This document shows, piece by piece, positions 57,901-64,000 of a DNA stretch of 64,000 nt. Within the stretch, counting starts at the first letter, position 1; each line of letters starts with the position of its first letter. The translations under genes and the position numbers were made by a program. This stretch comes from Acinetobacter sp. Ac_5812 (GTDB taxonomy: Bacteria; Pseudomonadota; Gammaproteobacteria; Pseudomonadales; Moraxellaceae). The notes beneath the pieces are model-generated. The model ran no database searches. It worked only from the letters and a program-made list of their open reading frames with translations, and was not told the origin of the DNA. Location of the stretch: contig NZ_LXUK01000001.1 in the NCBI RefSeq assembly GCF_013072695.1, forward strand, positions 62,001 to 126,000, read 5' to 3'.

Positions 57901-59172
57901 ACCAGACAACCATCCAAGCAGTGCTCCCAGCAAATCACCTAGCAGCCCATTGCTTGGTGTTACTTGTTCAGTACGAATGTAACCCGTTGGAATGGGATAT
58001 TCTATTAATATGTCATTTGGCCAACTAGTCTTTTTATCATATAAAGTACAATCATTATTTGTTTGTCGAGTTAAACATTTATATGCAACACTTGGCTTAG
58101 CAACGGGCACTTCAAACTCAGACAGAATCTCGCCTGTTGCTCTAGTATTATGTCCAAGTAAATAAGCCCCAGTTTCGGCATAGGCTGTGACCAACGGTGA
58201 TTCTGGGTTATTTAATAAAGCAACAAGTGTTGCGGGAAGACTACCAATAAGCCCAAGTACATCTGTAACTAAACCAAGAATATTAAGCCCATCAAGTACA
58301 TTTCCAAGAATGCCCACAACTTTATCCAACGTATTTCCCAATGGATCCGAACTTGGTGCCAAACCATCTATTGCAGCTTTAAGAGCTTTTCGCTGGTTAC
58401 TATCATCGGCTACGACTGTACCACTTTCATCTTTATCTCCCTTTTTATAGCCTAGCTCTAGCGCAGGCACGACAATCATTCCTGCTTTTGGGTTTACCCC
58501 ACTACTGTTTTTAGCAGGAGCAACCGTAAGTCCTATTGCTGTTTTAGGAGATAATGCCGTAACCCCATTCTTAGCATTACCATTTAAAACATCACGCACA
58601 GCCATTTTGATTCGGGATAAACGACTATAACAGCGATAACCTTCACCCAAATTAATATTCACGGAAAGGATTTTATTACTCCGAACAGGTTCACTTGCGT
58701 CAAGCTTAGAAAATGGCGTACAACTGGCACGCATATAATCTAATGAACTTTGCAAACCCAATAAGCTATTTTTTTGGGTTCCTGTGATGGTGTCGACCGT
58801 ACCTAATAAGTCTAAAACTGCTTTTGGAAAAACCACATCACAATAGACTTCTGTTCCAGCTGGTGGCGTCAACTTAACATCCACAACAGGCAATGCCCCA
58901 ACAACTGCAAATACCTTACTGCTGATACATAATGGATAGTCTTTTAATAAGTCCAATGCAGGAGATCCCATACTTTGGGAGGTATCTACCATTAACATAA
59001 TGGTGCTATTTCCCCCACTACTCCCTTGTCGGTAGATCTCAACATCACTTGCATGAACCGAGGGTGAAACAATAAAGAAACATGACAATGCAGAACCGAT
59101 CAATACAATCCATTTCATGTTGTTATTACTTACATTGATTGGTTTTTGTTGTTTCATCTTATTATTTTTCAT
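54910..59172 (-). CDS. pilY1: PilY1-type pilus-tip adhesin
   Basis: I take the ATG at 59172 (1,420 aa), with GGGAG 8 nt upstream and a signal peptide ending SPSVHAS; the frame is open to 59298. An N-terminal von Willebrand A domain has the metal site VDTSQS in MLMVDTSQSMGSP. The C-terminal half is a beta-propeller with a Ca2+ loop DRDGNGLVDHLYFGDLGG. PilY1 sits at the tip with minor pilins, priming pilus assembly, adhesion and, in A. baylyi as ComC, DNA uptake. It is downstream of pilX by 13 bp. The end, LVPLTWYERNE, matches the second PilY1 at the window edge. Confidence 0.92.
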   Translation of the reverse strand: MKNNKMKQQKPINVSNNNMKWIVLIGSALSCFFIVSPSVHASDVEIYRQGSSGGNSTIMLMVDTSQSMGSPALDLLKDYPLCISSKVFAVVGALPVVDVKLTPPAGTEVYCDVVFPKAVLDLLGTVDTITGTQKNSLLGLQSSLDYMRASCTPFSKLDASEPVRSNKILSVNINLGEGYRCYSRLSRIKMAVRDVLNGNAKNGVTALSPKTAIGLTVAPAKNSSGVNPKAGMIVVPALELGYKKGDKDESGTVVADDSNQRKALKAAIDGLAPSSDPLGNTLDKVVGILGNVLDGLNILGLVTDVLGLIGSLPATLVALLNNPESPLVTAYAETGAYLLGHNTRATGEILSEFEVPVAKPSVAYKCLTRQTNNDCTLYDKKTSWPNDILIEYPIPTGYIRTEQVTPSNGLLGDLLGALLGWLSGNTNKSVVRYYYAADASYSGYNYRATTIPMKVNSSDYDNPTSIKQKISGVTTSQCQAQGIFVLTGNAPKLVPADALGVQRIMQKSLGKTATTNINDFCKASPPSGWELGSSTATWACLANYSKALLDSNAAYRTQVEIKTGVAGIGKEFNYVRLSGDTVIGVGTGGSIVNTLLSSVKSLLNAALSLLSIIADLRPLLNVVDIILPTQPTTDAELGDVRNLAYWGKEGKGGWYTEASTGGIAQSIVNFNQHIADVESAPFMGLQTIPADPLTPYQLSNDVYNSMFAPADQQNWFGNLKKYSVTDMTSGNNVIRMVDWKDQWNSNELEDQDKNTKLFTGGALGQLNTLRATKTDTSARKLWINRNCQTDGSFAESSSLKKVTADYLADSSAARCAINASAKDSYGGYLMSLLGYQLDNPESATGNSLTQSEPLWQMGMSLHSTPLKLTQYAKFDTNKIDRDDYIAFGSTQGLLHVVDADDGKEKFAFVPNEMLENAEQRKAFVKDRKGFWPDMPYGIDGAWTAYTEYAYGMGSDGKVYATVQQAKNKDIVIATGKQTLYGGLRMGGRSYYALNLADLDKPEIKFHIDPNTGKVYSAANPAGQAFSAIENMGQSWSKPTIAYVNWKGQRKQVMFVGGGYDASGAVTCADLETGVSLSAYSNKGYECPTYNQTNKKGAGVYMFDADNGDLLWWASASAITKNDTAKENALKVTNMDYSVVSRISVADRDGNGLVDHLYFGDLGGQVWRVDINANTTTGDFAQRATRILNLHATAGLSPRFFDAPNFTVYGYEQPLAVISIASGNRSLPASDSSSGAIYNLFDRDVIKTNLYSLAVDKLETKDIDLTTTDKALRGILGKDEAKDKNIAEVKALMPNGWAVSFANAKKVTDEMVVMNKNLYASVYDRGVRPTCPVQVRGKTEVYRYCLPFGVCEQAQLSESVGLVGKSGDGIVALSVGAGSTSKNNLQSRGLISGNSSNTLSGLPVNQMRRQLVPLTWYERNE

Positions 59173-59185
59173 GATCATTTCTCCC

Positions 59186-59953
59186 TTATGAACCTGACGG
59201 CTCAAAGTCAGATAAGAAGCGATATTCTGCAACTTGTGTGCTATATAAAATATTTTTCTCTTGTAGGCACTGAACCAATCCTGTTTCTTTTTTTTCAATC
59301 GCTTCTGGCGTTAGCTCAATACTTTTATTCAAACACCCTGTTTTCGTATCAAATAAATCACTATTAGGGTTTGAAAGTAGCCCTTCCATTACTGAGGTCA
59401 CCTGTACACGCAAACGAATACTATTCTCTGTTTTTGCACCAATGACATCTGTGCCACGCGCTAAATCCGAGAAAGGTTGAGCCGTAGAGGCTGCTTTTTT
59501 AATATGAACCTGTGTCACCACTTGTGAGCGTCCGCCAGAAAACTTGGTTACATCACGTTTATCTTCGCTACTAAGTGCCTGACATGCTCCACCACCTGTT
59601 GCCATCAACTGACTATGTTTCGTCGCACCATCCCAATACAACCAACTTGCATTTGACAAGTTAAAAGGTTGGGTTCCCTTAAAACAGAAAACCAGTTCTT
59701 TATTCCAGTTATCCTCATTCTTAAAGAAACCGACAATCCCATTCGTAGAGGCCATATTCTGCTGAATATCCGGATTTTGAAAATACATCAATGCTGCATC
59801 AGCATTTTGTGCTAATAACGTTTGTATTTGATTATTACTCACTAATTTTAATGAGCTCACACTTTGTCGAATAGCTAGAGTCCCTATGATCGTGATCATC
59901 AATACAATCATCAGTACAACAATCAGTGTCGAGCCACGATGAACATATCTCAT
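59186..59953 (-). CDS. pilX: Minor pilin PilX
   Basis: This 255-aa protein has the atypical prepilin start G|STLIVVLMIVLMITIIGTLAIR of PilX proteins, which lack the usual FTLIE. The ATG overlaps the pilW stop (ATGA). PilX works with PilV, PilW, FimU and PilY1 in the tip complex. Confidence 0.88.
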   Translation of the reverse strand: MRYVHRGSTLIVVLMIVLMITIIGTLAIRQSVSSLKLVSNNQIQTLLAQNADAALMYFQNPDIQQNMASTNGIVGFFKNEDNWNKELVFCFKGTQPFNLSNASWLYWDGATKHSQLMATGGGACQALSSEDKRDVTKFSGGRSQVVTQVHIKKAASTAQPFSDLARGTDVIGAKTENSIRLRVQVTSVMEGLLSNPNSDLFDTKTGCLNKSIELTPEAIEKKETGLVQCLQEKNILYSTQVAEYRFLSDFEPSGS

Positions 59954-60975
59954 GTTCCAGCCCCCCCATTTGTACAGGTTGTGGTTTTACTGCTATCGCA
60001 ACCCTCTGAGACCCACCCCATCGCATTTCTTAAAGAAATTGTTTGATCCACAGCCTGGCGTAAATAATTATCCTGAGAAGCAGGCGTGAGACTAACTTTG
60101 GTACCAAGGACTTGAAATGGCTCTTTATTTCTTTGGTTAATCACCGCTTGATTGCCTGTTTTATTATCCGAACGAACCAAGACACCAATTTGAATGGCAT
60201 GCACATGCGGACGAACAGTCAAGGTGACACCATCAATATTTTTTTTAGCTGGCGTCAATGCCATATAGTTCTTTACATCTGTATAAGCTAGGGTACTATT
60301 GGTACTATTAAGGTCGCCATCCATATACCCCAAACGAATCTGGAAAAAATCCACATTAGGTAAAATGACCTGACTTGTACCCCAAGCCAGTTTTAAGCGG
60401 TCTGTTGTTGTTTTGGTGTCAAGCGTCGCTTGTGTATATTGTGCCGCTTGACACCGTAAAGATTGCCGCGGGTCCGTTGACGTTGAACCAACATAATAAC
60501 GCTGTACCACGAAAGTCCCATTCGCAACATCCGCACCAGAACAATCAAGACCGCCTTGAGGTGCTTGATAACGAATCAGCAATTGATCATTGGTTAAACC
60601 CGTTACATTGGCATTCCCAAAACTAGTGACTTGGTTATTGGCAAAACAGTCTGCACAATTTAGATCAACTGCCCCGCCCACATTATTTGAAGTCAGTAAA
60701 ATACCTGCATACGCAGTTTGGTCATTAATCGCTGGGACTGGGGAGCTTAAATTTGCTTTACGAATATCATCAACAATAAAGTTCAGCCCCAAACTGGCAT
60801 TGTCTTGAATATGCGCCATTGCTTTTTGCAATTTATAACTGGTAATCCCTGTAATAAAAAGCTGAATAGCAGCTGCCACAATTAATAAACCCAAAGTGAG
60901 TGAGATCATTAATTCAATCAAAGTAAAGCCTGACTGGGCTTTAACATGTTTGGCGTAGAGAAGGCCTGTTTCCAT
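59950..60975 (-). CDS. pilW: Minor pilin PilW
   Basis: The ATG at 60975 gives METGLLYAKHVKAQSG|FTLIELMISLTLGLLIVAAAIQLF, a normal 16-residue leader, and 341 aa in all. The globular part carries a CADC pair. It begins 1 nt after the pilV stop. The upstream open frame to 61086 overlaps pilV and is not needed. Confidence 0.9.
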   Translation of the reverse strand: METGLLYAKHVKAQSGFTLIELMISLTLGLLIVAAAIQLFITGITSYKLQKAMAHIQDNASLGLNFIVDDIRKANLSSPVPAINDQTAYAGILLTSNNVGGAVDLNCADCFANNQVTSFGNANVTGLTNDQLLIRYQAPQGGLDCSGADVANGTFVVQRYYVGSTSTDPRQSLRCQAAQYTQATLDTKTTTDRLKLAWGTSQVILPNVDFFQIRLGYMDGDLNSTNSTLAYTDVKNYMALTPAKKNIDGVTLTVRPHVHAIQIGVLVRSDNKTGNQAVINQRNKEPFQVLGTKVSLTPASQDNYLRQAVDQTISLRNAMGWVSEGCDSSKTTTCTNGGAGT

Positions 60976-60976
60976 T

Positions 60977-61465
60977 TTAATATGCCTCCAAGAACAAGCA
61001 GTGTGATCCAGAAACATAGACACCATCTTTAACACATACTGCAATGCCCTGATCACCTGCGAGATTGGTTTCATCCCAAGCCACATAGATACATTGTCGA
61101 TTACTTCCTGTTGGACACTGATCGACAGCGAGGTTCATGCCATTATTTTTGGCATCAAGTGCCGCATTTTGTAAGTCTTGTAAAGCAATCTTTTCAGGTA
61201 TATCCGCTACAATTGCAACCTCAGTTTTAGGGACTTCAACCGCTTTCACTTTATATTTCCCAGCACGGGCCGCTTGTGGATTCGCCCGCATACGTTCTGC
61301 AAGATCACGTGCAATCGTGAGTGCCAAGACCTGTTTATTCGCTTCAAAACTGGCATCAATTGCCCGCAACTGCAAAGCAGCAAAGCCCAATACACTGATT
61401 GCCAATAAAACCAGAGCAACTAATACTTCAACAAGCCCAACACCTTTCTGCTTTTGAATATTCAT
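60977..61465 (-). CDS. pilV: Minor pilin PilV
   Basis: MNIQKQKG|VGLVEVLVALVLLAISVLGF is a PilV-type prepilin start. AGGAG lies 8 nt before the ATG at 61465, which overlaps the fimU stop (ATGA). The 162-aa protein ends with paired cysteines in CVKDGVYVSGSHC. Confidence 0.9.
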   Translation of the reverse strand: MNIQKQKGVGLVEVLVALVLLAISVLGFAALQLRAIDASFEANKQVLALTIARDLAERMRANPQAARAGKYKVKAVEVPKTEVAIVADIPEKIALQDLQNAALDAKNNGMNLAVDQCPTGSNRQCIYVAWDETNLAGDQGIAVCVKDGVYVSGSHCLFLEAY

Positions 61466-62148
61466 GTGCAAGCTCCTTCTTTAACTGTTGTATCTCCAAT
61501 CACCCCGACCTGAATACAATAAGAAAGATTTTGTCGCTCTAAAATAAAATTCTTTTGTACAGCAAGGCTGCCATTTCGTCTAAAGCTAAGATTGGTCGAG
61601 GAGCTATTGGCACTGGTCACACCATGATCTAAACGTGCAATAAAGATTCGTTGTGTTTCTGCTTTTGGAATGGCAATGGCTGTAGCACAATCGTCGTTGG
61701 ATAAAGAGGCTAAACAGACTCCTGTACTCTGTCGTAACAAAACAGCTTGACTACGAGCTTCTGAAATTTTCATCACCAGTTCACGGGCAGAAGACTCTAA
61801 TTTTTGTCGGCTATACATGGTTGCAAATGAAGGAGCTGCCATGAGCGCAATGATTGCTAGAATAGCGATTGTGATAATGAGCTCAACCAACGTAAATCCT
61901 GAGATAGGAAACAGTCGAGTATTACTAGATTCTATCGCAAGACGAGAAGCTAGGCTTCGAGTACGAAGATGAACAAAGCTCTGCTTTGTCTGAGCGCAAG
62001 ATGAAGAGCTACGCTCGAAGTTGCACGGATGAAGTTGGACAACACTCAACCCTATCCCAAGACGAGAAGCTATGCTTCGAGTAGAAGGGTCGGTAAAGCT
62101 ATGCTCTGTCTGAGCGCGAGACTGTAAGTCATCATGTGCTTGTTGCAT
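61462..62148 (-). CDS. fimU: FimU/GspH-type minor pilin with an 84-residue leader
   Basis: The cleavage site G|FTLVELIITIAILAIIALMAAPS is followed by a GspH/FimT-type domain with a RQKLESSARELVMKISEARSQAV helix. No ATG, GTG or TTG lies in frame near the site. The ATG at 62148, with GGAGG upstream, gives an 84-residue leader, against 6-25 normally. The leader holds two in-frame copies of a repeat (AQTEHSF...STRSIASRLGI and AQTKQSF...RTRSLASRLAI). It is the first gene of the fimU-pilV-pilW-pilX-pilY1 operon. Confidence 0.82.
   Translation of the reverse strand: MQQAHDDLQSRAQTEHSFTDPSTRSIASRLGIGLSVVQLHPCNFERSSSSCAQTKQSFVHLRTRSLASRLAIESSNTRLFPISGFTLVELIITIAILAIIALMAAPSFATMYSRQKLESSARELVMKISEARSQAVLLRQSTGVCLASLSNDDCATAIAIPKAETQRIFIARLDHGVTSANSSSTNLSFRRNGSLAVQKNFILERQNLSYCIQVGVIGDTTVKEGACT
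61931..62004. repeat. palindromic repeat copy A in the fimU leader
   Basis: This ~74-bp unit contains GAAGC...GCTTC and ACAAAGC-TCT-GCTTTGT palindromes. It is repeated exactly 120 bp (40 codons) away, so both copies keep the frame. Confidence 0.8.
62051..62124. repeat. palindromic repeat copy B in the fimU leader
   Basis: Second copy of the same ~74-bp unit, about 80% identical by eye, in the same orientation. The shared core CGAGAAGC...GCTTCGAGT also appears at 52531-52551. Confidence 0.8.
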
Positions 62149-62521
62149 ACAGTCCTCCATATGCACAAATCTTTTTGTTTTAACGGACATTTTTATTAAT
62201 TTTTTATTAAGCATTGATTTTAAAAATTATTTTTATAAAACCCTTACAGGTCTTTAATTTTAAATCAGTAAAATCAAATCGTTATATTAATAAGATGAAC
62301 GTTATTTTCGTGATTGTTTTCATGTTTAATATTAATTTCTATCGAAAATGCACCAAAATCTACCTTTAAGAGATAAAAGGTAGGTAATCACAGACAAATG
62401 ATAAGTAGGTCACATTCATTAATTATTGTTGTTAAAAATATTAAATAGTTCACAAAATCAACTGCTATAAAAAAAGCAAACACTGAGGTTTGCTTTTTTT
62501 AGTGAGTTAGCAGCTAGGGTG
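62149..62521. other. junction between two pilin operons, with terminator
   Basis: This AT-rich 373-bp stretch holds a terminator at 62468-62501 and presumably the fimU promoter. I see no gene. Confidence 0.6.
62468..62501 (-). terminator. Rho-independent terminator after pilE
   Basis: AAAAAAAGCAAAC / GTTTGCTTTTTTT with loop ACTGAG lies just downstream of the pilE stop and ends that upstream pilin operon. Confidence 0.85.
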
Positions 62522-62983
62522 TTAACGGCCATCCCAATTTGTTGTTGCTGATGGGGTACATGCAGAACCACTATTCTTATCACTTCCTTTGTTCCAGCAC
62601 CTATGTCCTTGATTATTCAGAACCACATGGCCATCTCCAGTTTGCCCATTTACAGGTGTCGCTGTAAGCGTCCAACTTCCAGCTGTAACATTCGACAATG
62701 CTAAATTGTATAAAGTTGATCCCGATTGTGGGCTTAAACCATTGTGGTGTATAGTATCAAGTGTGATTGCCTTGTTTTCTAGCGTTATAAAAGTAGAATT
62801 TATTGCTTTATATCGCTGTAAACTAGCAGCAATCTCTAACATTTCACTTTCTACTGCTACTCGTTTCGCCTTAGAAACATATTGATGGTATGATGGATAA
62901 ACAATGGCAACCAAAATACCAATAACGGCAATCACAATCATAACTTCAACAAGTGTGAATCCTATTTCTTTACCATGTTTCAC
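62522..62983 (-). CDS. pilE: Type IV pilin PilE
   Basis: MKHGKEIG|FTLVEVMIVIAVIGILVAIVYPSY is a canonical prepilin start, followed by a PilE-like globular part with a Cys pair near the end (CWNKGS...SACTPS). The start is GTG at 62983, supported by GGAG 7 nt upstream. It overlaps the preceding pilin gene by 14 bp. The 153-aa length is normal for PilE-type minor pilins. Confidence 0.88.
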   Translation of the reverse strand: MKHGKEIGFTLVEVMIVIAVIGILVAIVYPSYHQYVSKAKRVAVESEMLEIAASLQRYKAINSTFITLENKAITLDTIHHNGLSPQSGSTLYNLALSNVTAGSWTLTATPVNGQTGDGHVVLNNQGHRCWNKGSDKNSGSACTPSATTNWDGR

Positions 62984-63497
62984 TATTTACTCCACACGGA
63001 TTTGCTGACTTCAAGTTCGTACTGGTTAATACTTTAGATTCTAATAATTTGTCTTTCGTTCTACAACGAGTACCGCCGCTTATGAACAAATAACTATAAT
63101 TTTGATCTTGTAAAGCATTACATGTCGCACAATCCGCCCCATAATTTACTGAAGAATTAGCTTCTGCTAATATCACCCACCCTTGTCCTAATGCACTTAT
63201 ATCATCTAATGCAACCGTAGGTACGGTAGCGTCTCTCACAAAAATTGTATATTTTTTTTGTGAACCCGTAGTATTAATAGGTACAGTTGTTGATGCCACA
63301 GCAAAACCCCTATAATTTAAATTCCGAGCTTTGTGTTGTTCTAACAAAGTTACTAAACGCTGTATCTCATGCTCTGCTTGAGATGCAGCTCCACGGCGTG
63401 CGAATTGCTGATAGCTAGGTATAACTAAGGCAGCAAATATAGCAATAATGACCAATACCACTAATAACTCAATCAAGGTAAAACCTTTATTCTTCAT
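62970..63497 (-). CDS. Type IV minor pilin (PilE-like)
   Basis: MKNKG|FTLIELLVVLVIIAIFAALVIPSYQ gives a short 5-residue leader and a 175-aa protein with CATC and CRTKDK cysteines. It resembles the pilin at 54351 in sequence and in its position directly after a pilY1 gene, so the two are paralogues. It starts 15 bp after the pilY1 copy. Confidence 0.87.
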   Translation of the reverse strand: MKNKGFTLIELLVVLVIIAIFAALVIPSYQQFARRGAASQAEHEIQRLVTLLEQHKARNLNYRGFAVASTTVPINTTGSQKKYTIFVRDATVPTVALDDISALGQGWVILAEANSSVNYGADCATCNALQDQNYSYLFISGGTRCRTKDKLLESKVLTSTNLKSANPCGVNSETW

Positions 63498-63511
63498 AAA
63501 AGCCTCCTTAA

Positions 63512-64000
63512 TTAACGCTCATACCAACGCTGAGAAACGAATTTGGTCTTACCTGTATATTTTTTCAAATTCTCATTCGTTGGTAAGTTTAATACGATAC
63601 CTCGATCCCGATTAATACCACCAAAACTAATACCGACATTTCCTTTCCCTAAAAAAATATCATTTGGGCGGTTATCAGATCCTGTTGAACCATCAGGATT
63701 TTTCTTTTTACATTCACCATACGGCAAACAAAACTGTGTGGCGTTACTCTCACCTCGTACCCCACCATAACAATCTACATTTGTAATATCTTTAGAAGAA
63801 TCAAAAATGCTCACATATAGATCACTATCAATGGCAACAGATTCATTTAAAATACGCTTTTTAGTTCCAACAGGATAATACCAACCACCATTGCTTAATG
63901 CTGTTTCCGTATTACCATTGGTATTTTTTACCAAGTTTTTACCAGCCTCGCCACTTGGTTTAACATCTTGGGTATATAATTCTTTTGTAGCCAAAACAGG
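63512..64000 (-). CDS. Second PilY1-type protein, C-terminal part
   Basis: The frame runs off the window, so only the last ~162 residues are seen. They match the end of the PilY1 at 54910: GWYYPVGTKKRIL, DLYVSIFDSS, FCLPYGEC, GISFGGINRDRGIV and SQRWYER correspond to GWAVSFANAKK, NLYASVYDRG, YCLPFGVC, GIVALSVGAGS and LTWYERNE. This is a diverged paralogue. Confidence 0.85.
   Translation of the reverse strand, partial: PVLATKELYTQDVKPSGEAGKNLVKNTNGNTETALSNGGWYYPVGTKKRILNESVAIDSDLYVSIFDSSKDITNVDCYGGVRGESNATQFCLPYGECKKKNPDGSTGSDNRPNDIFLGKGNVGISFGGINRDRGIVLNLPTNENLKKYTGKTKFVSQRWYER

Noticed and set aside
61931..62124. Two similar units 120 bp apart as a CRISPR array
   Set aside because: Only two imperfect copies, about 74 bp each, translated in frame inside fimU, with no spacers of uniform length and no cas genes.

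Overview
The window looks like the chromosome of an Acinetobacter (gammaproteobacterium, AT-rich). The evidence is its gene families and their order: dxs/ribA/hemF/aroE, a CraA-type efflux pump, rpsP-rimM-trmD-rplS beside a fimU-pilVWXY1-pilE minor-pilin operon, many small lipoproteins and simple stem-loop terminators. I saw no rRNA, tRNA, transposase, integrase, phage gene or CRISPR array. The species cannot be fixed from this sequence alone.

Layout. 1-8.6 kb is core metabolism: a partial DEAD-box helicase with a long leader, a P-loop kinase-like protein, suhB, dxs, ribA, hemF, a histidine phosphatase and aroE. 8.6-18.3 kb holds a large unknown lipoprotein, an acyl-CoA dehydrogenase, an NlpE-like lipoprotein, PspC, an HPP-CBS membrane protein, an LprI-like protein and a two-gene radical-SAM/DUF4130 DNA-repair pair. 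18.4-24 kb has glyQS and small envelope proteins. 24-34 kb carries a secreted subtilase, an LEA-like secreted protein, an alpha/beta hydrolase, two methyltransferases, an orphan ParA, an AI-2E family permease and a lipoprotein SodC. 34.5-39.7 kb has a FUSC/YccS permease, craA and a DUF4349 lipoprotein.

39.7-45.1 kb is the accessory part and the most interesting stretch. A trypsin-like secreted protease is frameshifted in a G6 tract exactly before its catalytic GDSGGP. It lies between two diverged copies of the 3' end of the DUF4349 gene. After mdaB-ygiN comes a PAAR-PAAR-cargo-lipoprotein cassette, which looks like an orphan type VI secretion effector/immunity module. One PAAR gene there is split by a -1 frameshift at a T7 slippery tract, and the putative cargo gene is interrupted by an in-frame TAA.

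45-54 kb returns to core genes: a D-2-hydroxyacid dehydrogenase divergent from serA, paired EamA exporters, a TSUP permease, truB and the rpsP operon. 54.3-64 kb encodes type IV pilus minor pilins and the PilY1 adhesin. The end of a second PilY1 with its own pilin genes shows that the cluster is at least partly duplicated. Two prepilins have very long leader peptides encoded by palindromic repeats, and a related palindrome lies between trmD and rplS.
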